Shown here: piece by piece, positions 12,001 to 24,195 of the stretch
Layout of the letters: each line of letters begins with the position of its first letter
Position numbering within the stretch: position 1 is the stretch's first letter
From: Trema orientale
Lineage: Eukaryota > Streptophyta > Magnoliopsida > Rosales > Cannabaceae
Length of the DNA stretch: 64,000 bases
Direction: 5' to 3'
NCBI GenBank assembly: GCA_002914845.1
Contig: JXTC01000016.1
Span: 152,896 to 216,895, forward strand
Notes under the pieces: generated by a model
Told to the model about the DNA's origin: nothing
Database searches by the model: none
What the model saw: the letters and a program-made list of their open reading frames with translations, nothing else
Translations under genes and position numbers: made by a program

Positions 12001-12199
12001 AATGAAGTATAGAACTTTGCTCGAAAAATTGCACAAAATCCTTGTCTTCTTGAAACTAAGGTTTTGTTTCCGATTTCTAATGAAGATTCGATTTTCTCTG
12101 AAAATTCATAGAATTAACTTTCATGAAATTATGTGCGGCATAACATTCTCAGATTATTACTCTTTTTACAAATTCAAAATGAACAAAGAGTACTGAAGA

Positions 12200-12640
12200 T
12201 TCTACTGATAATCATTACAATAGATTTTGGAAAGAACTAGATTATAACAACATTAATAAACTAGAAATTTTCTGATATTTATAAGATATACAAATATGCA
12301 AAATTTTAAATAGATAATGTTATTTTATTATTCAGCGAAATCTAAAAAATAACAAACTTTTAAGAGTAAATCTAGGACTGATAATTCGTGTTATCGTAGG
12401 TGTTGCTTTAAAATTATTACACTTTTTCTTAAATAACAACCAATAAAAAAGATGGTCTTTTTTTTTTTAAGATTTTGCCACCGCATCGTATGAGAATGTA
12501 TATATTTTTTTTCTGATACCGTATTTCTAGGCAACACAACACCGCGGGAAGGGTCTTTTTTTTTTTTTTTTCAAACAAGAAAAGAACAGGAAAAAAAAAA
12601 ATCACGGGCCAGCGAAGGCGGTTAGAGGAGAAGCAGAGAA
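12200..12640. other. Intergenic stretch upstream of the U2AF65-like locus
   Basis: AT-rich sequence with A and T runs (12462-12471, 12555-12571) becomes more GC-balanced from about 12530. It should hold the promoter and 5' UTR of the locus starting at 12737. I could not assign a TATA box with confidence. Confidence 0.4.
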
Positions 12641-12736
12641 TTTTTCTCGAAGAAGACTGTATCGTCGCGTCTAATTCTGAAGATCTTCGTCTTCTTCATC
12701 TTCATCTTCAGAATTAGGCGCGAAGCTGAGACCGCC

Positions 12737-13189
12737 ATGACCCAGTCAGAGCTTCTTCCCGCTTGTCCGAGCTCCAATGCGTCGCGCTGTCCCTCACACC
12801 CCAGTCGCCGTTCTCCCGCCGGCGGAGGGTTCGTCCCGGTGTGCAATTTTGGAGGCCAATTCCGTCCATGGCCTGTGGCGGTAAGACTTTTTTGCATTTT
12901 TGTTAATAAGCTCTTTCGCCCAATTTATTCTGCCTCCTTTTCAATCATTGCGATTGGGATTGGGATTTTAGTTGTTGCGATTGGGATTGGGATTATGCGA
13001 TTGGGATTGGGATTAGGATTAGTTGTTGTTGTTCATGAATGGTTAAGGACTAAATGTATTGAACTGCAGGGAAAAATAGAACTATTTTAGTCTGGGAGAC
13101 CTTGTAGCTTTGTACTTGGATGTTGACAATGCTTAGCTTAGTACTCTGATCTTTCTATTGAATACTAATTCCGTTCCATGACTTGATGC

Positions 13190-13228
<39 letters not shown>

Positions 13229-15213
13229 NACTCCTAAGTCCTATCGACGGTCCAAAAAATGCAGAGCTACAAAAGTCCGGAGCAGAGCATAATTCGACCA
13301 AAATGCTCATGAAATTTCCAAATAGTAATCCCGCTGGCATTAATTTATAGAGAATCGTCAAGTTGATTGTTTTTTTTTTTTTTTTTTTTTTTTGTTGTCT
13401 CTGTGGTTTCAGTGGACTGGGACTGGGATTGTACCTCAGTCATCTCACACTACAGCATCTTCAGATCATGTGCCTATATCCTCTTCGACGAACCAGGCTT
13501 TAGCTCCTGTAAAATGTTCGTGGACCTCCCCAAGTCGATATAAGTTCTTTTGCAAACAATAGTGTCACTTTTGAGTTGTTAACTTGTGATATAATTTTCT
13601 ATGCAGGTCAGCTTCCTTGGGGTGGGGCTAATCCAACTATGCCCGGAATGTTTCCGACCATGTTTCCTTTAGCAACTGGCCAGGTAACTATCTCCTCCTT
13701 CGTACCTTAAATAAGATATAAGGCATAAGGTGGTAATACAGATATGTATGAGTCCCTTTTTCTGTTTTATTGATTTTGTATTTGGGTTGCTTACAGCCGT
13801 TTGGAGCTCTTCCTGTCATGCCGGTGCAGGCCATGACTCAGCAGGTTGGCTTGAGCTTTTCTTTTTCCATCTTGTTAAAATTGAGTTCTGTGGTTCCGTT
13901 ACCTCTTTCACCCCTTTAATTGCCACAGTTTATAATTTTTATCGTTTCTTTGCAAATTGCAATTCAGGCTACTAGGCATGCTCGGCGGGTCTACGTTGGA
14001 GGGCTTCCTCCTACAGCAACTGAACAGGTAAAACACCTTCGTAGTTTCTTTGTCATCTATCATCGTTGTTCGGTTAACATTTCTGTCTATTATTTTGTGA
14101 TGTTTGGGAAGGTTTATACTGATTTTTTTTCTTTTCCCCCCTGTAAAGTTAAATTAAAGGTTCCCATGTAGAATTTGCTCTCTTGTTCTCTTTCTCATTA
14201 CAATTTACATGTTAGAGTTATTACTGTGATTCATGATTAATGGTTGATCGCTTGGTGCTTTCTCCACCTTTTGAACTTCCCTTTTAAGATATACTTATTA
14301 CTATCAATATTTTTCAATAATTTTCTTGTATATGAGTAAGTTTATTCATTCAGTGTTTACATTGAGCTTACATTGTTTCTTCCGCAGTCTGTTGCCACGT
14401 TTTTCAGTCAGGTGATGGCTGCAATTGGAGGAAACACTGCTGGTCCAGGTAAGTTGATGTTTGATCTTAATCCATGTGCATAATTTTAGTTTAGGTCTGA
14501 TATTATTTTTCATTTGTTTGTGCAGGGGATGCTGTTGTAAATGTCTACATTAACCATGTAAAGAAGTTTGCCTTTGTGGACATGAGATCTGTTGAGGAGG
14601 CCAGTAATGCAATGGCCCTGGATGGGATTATTTTTGAGGTATTCAATCTTCTATTTTGTGTGTGCGCATTCATATATGGGACTTTTCTAGCACTGTTGTT
14701 GTCCAGATTGCTTTACACGTTAGTCAACTGTTCGATTTTATTTTTCTTTTTTAAACACAGGGAGCCCCTGTTAAGGTGAGGAGACGTAGCGATTACAATC
14801 CTTCTCTCGCTGCTACTCTTGGCCCAAGCCAATCCAAACCAAATCCCAATCTGAACCTGGCTGCTGTTGGGCTTACACCAGGTTCTGCTGGTGGGCTCGA
14901 GGGTCCTGATCGTATTTTTGTGGGTGGGTTACCCTATAACTTTACAGAAGAACAGATCAAAGAGCTGCTAGAGTCCTTCGGCCCACTGAGGGGTTTTGAT
15001 TTAGTGAAAGATAGAGAAACGGGAAATTCAAAAGGCTACGCCTTTTGTGTTTACCAAGATCTTTCAGTTACGGACACAGCTTGTGCAGCTTTGAATGGAA
15101 TTAAAATGGGTGATAAGACCCTCACTGTTAGACGGGCTAACCAAGGTGCTAACCAGCGCAAACCTGAACAAGAGAGAGTGTTATTACTTGGGCAGCAGCA
15201 GATTGCATTACAG
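12737..15213 (+). CDS. U2AF65: U2AF65-like splicing factor, RRM1-RRM2 exons, lacking RS domain and third RRM
   Basis: U2AF65 binds the polypyrimidine tract at 3' splice sites and recruits U2 snRNP in the nucleus. Six exons with good GT/AG borders are clear: 13607-13683 (PGMFPTMFPLATGQ), 13797-13844 (PFGALPVMPVQAMTQQ), 13968-14027 (RRVYVGGLPP, RRM1 RNP2), 14388-14448, 14526-14638 (KKFAFVDMRS, RRM1 RNP1) and 14761-15213 (linker, then RIFVGGLPYNF and KGYAFCVYQD, RRM2). They join in frame with no stop. Upstream, 12737-12880 and 13413-13508 (or -13533) are possible exons for an unrelated Pro/Ser-rich N-terminus; the usual Arg-Ser domain is absent. Joining 13508 to 13607 breaks the frame; only a weak GTCGAT donor at 13534 keeps it. 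The C-terminal third (UHM, the third RRM) is missing; KH-gene sequence follows instead. It is a truncated or chimeric gene; expression is uncertain. Confidence 0.8.
13193..13229. repeat. Poly(T) run ending in N
   Basis: About 36 T residues end in a single N at 13229, inside the presumed intron between 12880 and 13413. A second T run of about 23 lies at 13371-13393. The N may mark an unresolved length or a contig join in a homopolymer. Confidence 0.85.
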
Positions 15214-15469
15214 GTAGGTTTAAATCCTTCTATGCTCATAAAGTTAGTTTGTGAAGTTGTCAAATCATGAACCAAATTGCAACTGGTTTTCACGATACCA
15301 TGACATACTTAATTTTTGTACAGTATATATGCATTTGTTATTTTAGGAGCTGTTATTTTATTGTGTACCTTAGGGAATTCTTCTCTAAACAAAACCTCCA
15401 TAGCCATTTGAGAACCAATGCCTTATTACATAACATCAGATTATCGATTCCCTAGGACCAGATTACTTG

Positions 15470-16548
15470 AATGTTGAAAATAAAGGGTACAGCTTATTCC
15501 ATTACAACAGCCTGTTCAATCACCTCTTCCAACTTCATCTGCAAACTCCAGCATCTTACTCAAGGGCACAAACCTCTATTGCATTGCTGCAGCTGATTGA
15601 TAAGCCACATGTTCCTTATTCCTCTGGTCAAACACCCATTACGTTAACCACTGCCATCACAACAATTATTTTCATTCGCTACTTTTTTCTCAGCCTCAGG
15701 TCCAGCGGAGTGTGGCTTCTGTTACTGAACTTCAGTCACATCCAAATATCAATGTGCCCCAAGCTACAAATCCGTATCAGCATCCTGCTGCACCTGTTCG
15801 GCAACAACTACTTCAGCCTCAATACATGCAACCTCCAAGGCACCCGCCTACAGTGGTTTTAATGGTTTGTGATACTTAATGTGATGATATTCTAAAAGAT
15901 CTCTCTGTTACGTATATACATAGATAGGTGTGGATGTGTATGTGATACTTAATTGGACTTTATTTCTTACATTAGAATTTTCAATCCATTTGCTGATACA
16001 GTTAAAAGTTACGTTGCTGGACAATTGATACTTCGTTTTTTCTTTTTATGTATCACCATAAATATGTAATGTAATTCTTATTTTGTTTTTCCAGATGGAG
16101 ATTCCTCAATCTTATTGGGATAATGTTATAGGAAAAACTGGTGCGATCTTAAGATACATTAGACGAGCTAGTGGAGCAATTATTACAGTACAAATGTCTA
16201 TGGTTAAACCCGAAGAAATGGCAGTTCAAATTCGTGGAAGAGCTTCTGAAGTCAAAACAGCTCAGGAATTGATAAGGGCAATTCTTATTGATTTATCAAT
16301 ATGTTTTTTATTCTGTTCCATTTATAGATTTACTCTCTTATCAAGGCTTATTTTTCTTTCTTTGCTTTTGCAGAATTTTATGGCTTATGCTGCTTTATCA
16401 GCACAAAGTCAAGATGTCGGCTCCACAGACTAAACCTGTAATTCTGATGCTACTGTTTCTCCACCATCTAATGCAGAACACGCAGGCCATGCTGGAGGCT
16501 ATGGCTAGGTGTACGGAGCAAACTAGGGTACTAAGTAGGGGAGTTTGA
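15470..16548 (+). pseudogene. 3' end of an FLK/PEPPER-like KH-domain gene, decayed
   Basis: Members of this family are nuclear RNA-binding KH proteins, some of which act in flowering control. Here 15500-15860 has a degenerate Pro/Gln-rich stretch (VASVTELQSHPNINVPQATN) with in-frame stops upstream. The exon 16095-16277 encodes a KH domain: EIPQSYWDNVIGKTGAILRY followed by the IRRASGA block and an alpha helix ending TAQELIR. The next exon, from 16374, gives NFMAYAALSAQSQD and stops at 16431. Family-like residues continue beyond that stop (SPPSNAEHAGHAGGYG), then more in-frame TAGs, so the tail is decayed. The KH GXXG loop is atypical (GKTG, acceptable). The intron between the two exons uses GC instead of GT. 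The locus sits 0.3-0.9 kb after the last U2AF exon on the same strand and may be spliced to it. The upstream KH domains of the family are absent. Confidence 0.65.
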
Positions 16549-16559
16549 ATTGGTTTGCT

Positions 16560-17340
16560 ATTATTTGTATTTTACAGCAATTATTGAGAGCCTGGTATGA
16601 CCACTTTAAATAGTTTCTATTTTGTTTTTTTTTTCGGTTATCCTTTTTCGCTCTCTGACAATTGTAAGTTGGGGAATGGTAAAGAACAACCTCCTCTTCA
16701 GACGCAGGCTTAAAAGCTTGACACGTGTGGACTTTTTGCTGCGCGTACAACGGAAATAAGCATTGTGAATGAAAAATAAAAAATCCTCTTTTGACAAAAA
16801 ATCACAAAATTGCCATCATCCACAATCTCCAACTCCAATTAATGCATTACATAATGTTACATTTATTAAATTTAAGTGGCCCCTCTTCCTCTTCCTCCTC
16901 CCTCGTCTGTTTTTCTGCCATTTGCATCTATGAAGAAACCCAGACTCAGTCAACCCAATCCCATATAGCCAATGCATATTATTCAAATCTTTCCTGCTCC
17001 TAAGATGAAGGTGAGAGAATAAAACAAAAGGGAAATTCTAAAGTCATCACCTACTTGACTTTGAACATACAAATTCTTTTTACATCACAGAAAATGTCTT
17101 TTAAAATTTTAGTGTTACTTTGTACATTGATTACATCTCAAATATACCAATGTTCAGTACCCCTTTCATTTAATTTCTGCTTATCAAGCTAAAACAATAG
17201 AGTGTAATATTTAATAAATTCAAATGGAAAGGCAGAAATTGAAGAACACGGAAAAAAAAAATTGCATAAAACTAATGATAGTCCTCATTCTCAAGAAGGT
17301 TATAGTTTTCATTTGCGAGAAACTATAGACGTATTGGTAT
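16560..17340. other. Gene-free stretch after the KH remnant
   Basis: I see no coding region, RNA gene or clear repeat here. Short frames near 16523-17003 and 17220-17441 have no recognisable motif and overlap low-complexity CTTCCTC-type sequence. Confidence 0.5.
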
Positions 17341-17493
17341 TTGGGCGCGTCTACAGTGAGAGCGCCCCTACGTAAGGCCTTATCTATACACCGTTTGATG
17401 GGAATCTGTGCATAAATAGATTCCCCACAGATTCCCATCAAACGGTGTATAAACAGGGGCCTTACGTAGGGATGCCCTTACTATAGCCGCCTC
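17341..17493. mobile_element. Foldback element (MITE-like), about 150 bp
   Basis: A near-complete inverted repeat. The left arm 17343-17410 (core CCCCTACGTAAGGCC, then ACACCGTTTGATGGGAATCTG) pairs with the right arm 17426-17491, leaving a loop of about 15 bp (17411-17425). The inner 45 bp pair almost perfectly; the outer 20 bp (GGCGCGTCTACAGTGAG against GGCGGCTATAGTAAG) less well. Small size, full-length pairing and no coding capacity fit a MITE. I could not find a convincing target duplication, so the superfamily is open. Confidence 0.7.
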
Positions 17494-18430
17494 TTTAGTA
17501 TTTTTGTGATCAAGTACTGAAGCTTTATTTTTATGTTTCATTATAATTCTTTATTATCCGTATTTCGAATTCTCAGAATTTCTAGGGGATGGACACATAT
17601 ATGTTTGTATTTAAATGACTCTAAACATCAGTATTGTGTATAGACAAATTTACTATTAATAAAATCTGGTGGTATAAATGATAGGAGCATACACCAACAC
17701 ATTTTCGGAACTAAAAATGAATGGAAGAAACAGAAGAATGCCTTAGTCACAATCTAGTTTTACTTTACTGGATAAAATTTTTGGTTTTAAAATTAAACTT
17801 ATAATGGAAATTTGGTCCAGAAATATTCAAAAATTTTCTCAAAACAATTGACTATATAAGCGCATAATATTGATTCATAGAAAATAGAAAATATACAAAG
17901 AGAATAAATCATATACCTCTTGTAGCCAATTAGCGGATTCTAATTTTTCTGTTTTCTAAACTACGATCTTCCAATATAAGCGTCAAACACAACTGGATGA
18001 ACATATAGGCTTGTGGGCGTTGTATATAGATTTCAAACTTACACTTTTGGACACTTGCAAGATTTCTAACACATAAAATTGTAAGAGTAATTTCTAAAGA
18101 GAATATGAAAACTTTTTTCTTTTTCTCACTAGCTTATGGAGATTCTTTTAAGAAAGTCATAGTATTCTTCTTTCTATTAGGCTACCTCTTCATATATATA
18201 TATATATATAAGTATTAATATTAAACTAATAAATAAATAAAACATTAGTCAAATATATATATATTAAATTAAATTACTTAGAAACTTGGCCGTGGGTTTT
18301 TAATTTCTAAGAAGTCACACAAGTAATTTAAAGATAGAAACTTGCCGTAACTTTGGTTTCAAATAAATCATGTGAGCAATTTCAAGGTAGTTTCATATAT
18401 GTATAATATTTGATTAATTTAATATATACA

Positions 18431-21400
18431 TATGACTAAGGGGAAAAAGAAGGCATCCCATGCTTCTCAATATTGGAGACCGGTCACTCGGTCTACAAAA
18501 TCAGTTTCTCAGTGAAGGTATTTTACTGGAATTGTCGTGGCATCTCGAATCGTAATACTCAAATTGCTCTTCGGGACTTTTGTTTTGTTACAGGCCTGAT
18601 TTGGTTTGTATAGCTGAACCGCTATGTGCTTTTGAAGCTAGTCCTTCTTCCTTTTGGCATAGCTCGAGTCTCTATCTCATTTGCAAAAATGAGGTCCCTA
18701 CTCCAACTCTATGGGTGTTTGCTTCTTCATTGATTCGGCGAGTTAACGTGGTTTGTAATCATGAGCAGCATGTTACTTTGGATGTTGCTGATTTTTTTGC
18801 AAGTGCCCAGGTTCTCTTTTGTTTATGGGGCGGCCTCTGTTGCTTCTAGAAGGGATCTTTGGTCTTCTTTATTGAAATTGATTGTTCCTGATTGATGCGT
18901 GTTGGGTGATTTTAATGCTGTTTTGGGTGCCCATAACACCACTAGTGTTATCTCTTCCTCCTCTTGTTTTGATTTCACAAAGTTTTCTGGCAGCTGCTAG
19001 TCTAATGGATTTGGCTCTTTTTATACCCGGGTGGGGTAGAAGTCTAGAGGTGTTGTTCTCTCAAGATTGGAGAGGGTTCTTTGTTCCATGGATTTTTTGG
19101 ATGTCTGTGTGGGGTTAAATTGTAGTATTTTACCTAGGTTCTACTCTGACAACTATCCTCTTTTGCTTGCTGGTGATTCTGTCATGTCCCGGGTTTCTCG
19201 TCCTTTTCGTTTTCAGGGCGTTTGGGTTGAGGATTCAAGGTTTATGGACTTGGTCAACCTCGGTAGTTGGTTGTCCTACAGCTAGACTTCTTTCCAAGCT
19301 TAAGCTTCTTAAGAAGTCTCTTCGTACTTGAAATTAGGAGGTTCTTGGGAGTTTGGATTCAAAAATTACTTTGGCTCACAATCTAAGTTCTTGAAGTTCA
19401 AGATCATTTGCGTTTGCATGGTTTTTCTGACGACCTCTTTAAGGAAGAAGTTGATGCCCTTGCTTCTTTAGATAAAAGTTTTAAAGTTAAAAGACTCTTT
19501 TCTTAGAGAGAAGAGTAGGACAAAATGGTTAGTTGTGGGGGACAGAAATACAGATTTCTTTCATGCATTGCTGAAGAGAAGAAAGGCTAACAAGCCTCTC
19601 TCCTCCTTGTCTATTGATGGTGTCGTTGTTTCTAATTCGGATCGGATCGCTTCTCATGTGGTAGGTTACTACACGTCTTTATTCTCTGGTATGAATGCTG
19701 CAAATTCTGATTTTTCTATTATTAGTGATATCGTTGCCTTTTTGGTGACTGCTGAAGAAAATGCTGCTTTAATTGCTTTACCTTCTGAGCAAGAGATTCG
19801 GAATACTGTTTTTTCTATGGATCCTCTTAGTGCTCCTGGTCTAGATGGTTTTACTGGAAGATTTTATTCTCACTGTTGGCCAGTTGTTGGTTCAGATGTT
19901 GTGTTAGCTGTGCAGGAATTCTTCAGAGCAGGAAAGGTGTTTCATGTGGTTAATTCTAACTTCATTGTTCTAGTTCCGAAAACTTCAGAAGTAAATAAGG
20001 TTGAGCAGTATCGCCCAATAGCTTTGGGGAATTTTTTCTTCAAGATTATTACTAAGATTCTTGCATCTAGATTGGGTAGAATTAGTTCTCGTATAATTTC
20101 CTCAAACTAATTTGGTTTTATTCTGGGTAGGCAAATTAGAGATTGCATTATGGGTGCATCAGAATGCTTTAATTCTCTAGGTAAAGGGTCCTTTGGTGGG
20201 AATGTTGCCTTAAAGATTGATATGCGCAAGCCTTTTGACTCTATCAGTTGGCATTTTATTCTAGAGGTCCTAAAAGCTTTTGGTTTTGATGGGGTTTTCT
20301 TAAATTGGGTTTTAGCTATTTTTAAATCAACTAGAATCTCGGTGCTTATTGATGGTGTTCTTCATGGATATTTTTCTTGTTCTAGAGATGTTAGACAAGG
20401 GGACCCTCTTTCTCCCCTATTATTTTGTCTGGCTAAATATTTTCTGAGTCGTTACTTAACTTCTCTTTTTGCTTCTGGTGCTTTGGATTCGATTTCTCCT
20501 CCCCGGGGAATGACTGCTCTAACACATTTTCTATATGCAGATGATGTCTTGATCTTTTGTAGAGCTTCATTGAAGAACTTGAGGGCTATTCATGCAGCTT
20601 TTGACCTATATGCTAATCTCTCTGGCCAGCATGTAAATTGGGACAAATCTCATGTTTATTTCGGAGGGGGTGTTTTCTCCTCTAGAATCAGTAATTTGAC
20701 CTCGGTTATTGGCATGAAGCAAGGTTGTGATAGTCTCACTTATTTGTGTGTCCTGCTTTTTGTCGGTGCTCCAAGACAGCAGTGGTTAATTCCTTGGAGA
20801 TAGAATTTTAGCTCGTTTGCAATCTTGGATGGGATAAAAGCATTACTAGCACCATTAGAAACTTCGTTTGGACTGGTTCTATCTTGAAGAATAAATCTGT
20901 TCAAGTGTCATGGAAACTCTGTTGTTTTCCCAAAGTTGATGGTGGATTGGGGCTACGTGACTTGAGGACTTTAAATAGAGTTCTACTGAAAAGGTTTTCT
21001 TGGAGAATCTTGACTGTAGAATCAACTCTTCATTCTTATTTAAGAGCTCATTTTCTACGGAATGATGGACTTTTACAAATCCGGTATGTTAAGCCTTCTA
21101 TTTGGCTGGGTTTAAAACCTTTGTGTGCAGATGTTCTAATAGAGTCTCGTTGGCTTATTAGTGGGCACTCAAAAGTTAAATTCTGGACAGATAATTGGTT
21201 GAGTTCTCTGCTCATTGATTATGTCGATAGCCAAGTTGATCTTTCTCCTGCCTTGGATAGTGTTGTGGCTGACTTCATTTTTTATTCTGGTTGGTCACTT
21301 CCTACTTCTTTTGTAGCAATTTCCCCGATGCTTTCCTCTATAATTGAAGAGGTTGTTCCTCTTAATGGTCCTGATTTATTATACTAGAATGGTTCTCTCG

Positions 21401-22532
21401 ATGGATCGGTTTCTTATTGTAATGCTTATGTATCTTTTCTTGGACCTTGAAGTTCTGTTTCATGGGGTAGGTAGATTTGGACTCCTTTTATTCCTCCTAC
21501 ACAGTCGGTTCTGTTTTGGCAGATTTTACATGATAGAATACCTACTGATGACGCTTTGCTGAAGAGAGGTTTTTCTTTTCCTTCATGCTGTCAGTTTTGT
21601 AAGCCTAATGTTGAGAATTCTTCTCATATTTTTCTTCAATGCCCTTTTGTTGTTCATCTATGGTCAACCTTATTTTCTGCGTTTAGTTATTTTCTGCGTT
21701 TAGATGCCTGATCTTTTTGGAAGGTTCAATTTCCACTCTTTGGGAGAAGGCAATGCAAGTCTCTTTAAGTAATCAGCTTCGTTCTTTTTGGAAAGTTGGA
21801 ATTATTTCTGTCTTCTGGATTTGCTGGCTCTTGAGGAATCAGACTATAGTTGAAGACAAAAAGCCTTTGTTCTCTACGGCTTTATCTCTATTGTGGCGTT
21901 CGATTTGAGAAGTTGAGTCTTTGGTTCATAGTTCTATGCATAACTCAATTTTTGAATTAATGGTATTGAAAAACTTTCAACTTTTAGCTCGGCCAAGGTC
22001 TTTGTGGTTGTTCGGGAGTGTTCAGCTTTGTTCTCAGTTGTTTAGCTATTCCTCTGGGTCTGGGTTTTGCATTTGAAGCTGAATTAGCAGTTACTATTCA
22101 TGCTATTGAGTTTTATTGAGTTTGCTTGGAGGATGGCTAGATGAACCTTTGGTTAGAAAGTGACTCTGTTCATATTGTTGCTCTTCTAAGAACATACTCT
22201 TTGAAAGTTCCTGCTAAATGGTTTTCAGCATGGTGTCGTGTTTTAAAGCTCATTTCACAAATGACTTTTGTTCCAACACATATTTATCAAGAAGGAAATC
22301 GGGTTGCGGATGCTTTGGCTTCAAGAGTCCCTTCCATTCTCTGCTCCACTTGGTGGTGCCGGATTTTATTTTCAGTTTTGTTTATGATGACTGTATCTCA
22401 AAACCTAGTTATAGGTTTTGTTAGTGGTTTTTTTCTTTCAGATGTTTGGTTTTATATCCTCCTCTGACTAGTTGTCATTTCTTTTCTTTCTATTTTTTAA
22501 TAAAATTTCCCTCATTCTGTCGAGGTTCATCA
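18431..22532 (+). mobile_element. LINE retrotransposon (endonuclease, RT, zinc-binding, RNase H), inactive
   Basis: A full-length or nearly full-length LINE lies on the plus strand. The end of a preceding ORF (from ATG 18431) is followed by ORF2 beginning VFYWNCRGISNRNTQ near 18512. It ends near 22532 with an A-rich tail (ATCAAAAAAAC). It interrupts the LTR-like sequence at 17669-23621. Several frameshifts and stops divide ORF2, so it cannot move by itself. No target duplication was identified. Confidence 0.85.
18509..22467 (+). pseudogene. LINE ORF2 polyprotein, broken
   Basis: Domains in order: AP endonuclease (VFYWNCRGISN near 18512; PDLVCIAEP near 18590; decayed to about 19450); reverse transcriptase 19535-20803 with DPLSAPGLDGFTGRFY, VEQYRPIALGNFFFKIITK, RQGDPLSPLLF and the catalytic FLYADDVLIF near 20530; zinc-binding RVT region about 21470-21690 (CCQFCKPNVENSSHIFLQC, with Cys and His ligands present); and RNase H about 22030-22370 (LESDSVHIVALL, then NRVADALASRV). 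A stop at 20108-20110 splits the RT, and there are other frameshifts in the endonuclease, after 20803 and near 21390-21470. The protein would copy LINE RNA at nicked target DNA. It is a dead copy. Confidence 0.85.
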
Positions 22533-23621
22533 AAAAAACAACTTCCTAAGTAATTTACAAGCCAATAGCCCATCAAATAGGTTGAGATTGTGTATTCTTA
22601 ACACTCCTCCAAATTTAGTAAGTTTCCTGGAAACTTATCTATCCATAAATTTAAAATAATTAATTCAAAATTGATTAATTAATTAATAACAATTATTAAT
22701 TACAAGTAGATAAACTATTTATTTTGACAAAGTGTGCAGTAACAAAACGTGTAATATCCAATATAATATTTGTAAGATGTGGAATTGGAACCCTATGGAC
22801 TTTTAAATCAAGCTCCAATAAATTATGACAATTAGTTAGACTCTTTAATTAATTTGTCTAATTTATTCATTCCAGTAATACTTCACTAAAAATTTGGAAT
22901 TGCACTCTTGAAATTACAGAATAAATTTACTCAGAAAAGAACGAACAGTCTATCAATTTAATTATTACATGTAGTTCAATCCTCCATAGATAATTCATAA
23001 GCAAAGTTAGGTCATGTTCTTTTTACCTCTCTAATTACATCATTGTCCTTGTGTACCATTGATTTTCCAATGAACAATTAATTTATAAATCTATTATAAA
23101 TTGAGTACTCAAACTATTTAAGACTTGAATCAATACACAAGGGAATTATCTTTCGAACTTCCTTATAGAAAGAATAGATTCCATATGTGTAAGTTACATT
23201 CTCAGCTATTTATCTCATTATGCTCCCAAGATAAAAATGATTCAGTTTGTTTAGAAAAATAAATCTTAACAAGTATGTTAAAGAACATAATGTTATAAAC
23301 ATGAGTTTATAACTACTCAGGCTTAAGATTGATCTATATATGATGATCTAGTGACATTATTTAAACTCGCAACAGATAACGGAATTTATATGAGATTCAA
23401 ATGATGTCTGATCCAGTCCTATATAATCAAATTATATAAAGTACTTTCATTATGATGTCAACACGTCAATAGTCCAGACAAGATTATTATATTCTCAATG
23501 TTAATGGACCAATAATATTTAATTAAAAATCTCATACTTTAATTAATTATTAAGGACTATATTTAGTTTATTATCCCCAAATTTAAATCCTATATCCTAT
23601 AACTGCAACCACGTTCCAACA

Positions 23622-24195
23622 AATAAACAATGAACTTTGAATTGGTATTGCAAACTTGTTATATGAAAACCAACTATATGAATCTGATTAGTACCTAAAA
23701 ATAAGAAAAATCCAAAAGATGTTCTGACATCTACAAAAATCAATTGATAAAAAATATTACTGAATCTGGTATATATCATTATATACCACATTAATAAATT
23801 TATATACCAAGACAAAAAAATTTATATACGAAATCCTAAAAAATAGCAAACAAACCAACCGTATAAAAATCAACTGTATGAAAACTAATATTATTAAAAT
23901 AAACTTATGAACTTGATTAGCACAAAAAAAAATACCAAAAAATCAAAAGATATTACTACATCTACTAAAATCAATTGATAAAAGACATTACTTGATCTAG
24001 TATATATCATTATCTACCATGTTAATAAATTTATATACCAAGACAAAAATTCTATATACCAAATCTTGAAAAATAGCAAATAAACTAACTCCATGAAAAT
24101 CAACATTATTAATGAATATGGTATATATTATTATCTACCACGATAATAAATTTATATACCACAGTAAAAATTCTATATACTAGATCCTGAGAAAC
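23622..24195. repeat. About 230-bp tandem repeat, 2.5 copies, AT-rich
   Basis: Three successive units begin near 23622, 23850 and 24080. Each carries a GTATGAAAA-type start, a block AATCAATTGATAAAA, and the landmarks GTATATATCATTAT, AATAAATTTATATACCA and AAAAATAGCAAA. The third unit is shortened internally. Units differ by perhaps 15-20 percent by eye. No coding capacity is seen. The array directly abuts the LTR end at 23621. Confidence 0.75.

Larger units (their letters stand above)
17669..23621 (-). repeat. Copia-type LTR split by a LINE
   Basis: The right boundary is clear: on the minus strand the LTR starts TGTTGGAACGTGGTTGCAG at 23621, a form common in plant Copia LTRs. The segment 22540-23621 and the segment before the LINE (about 17670-18430) together would make an LTR of about 1.8 kb. 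The left end at 17669 (TGATAGGAG) is a guess. No PBS or internal coding region is adjacent, so it may be a solo LTR. A (TA)n run lies near 18195-18212. Confidence 0.45.

Noticed and set aside
12622..12897. Antisense ORF over the first exon of the U2AF-like locus
   Set aside because: It is a shadow of the GC-rich exon and its 5' UTR, with no recognisable protein features.
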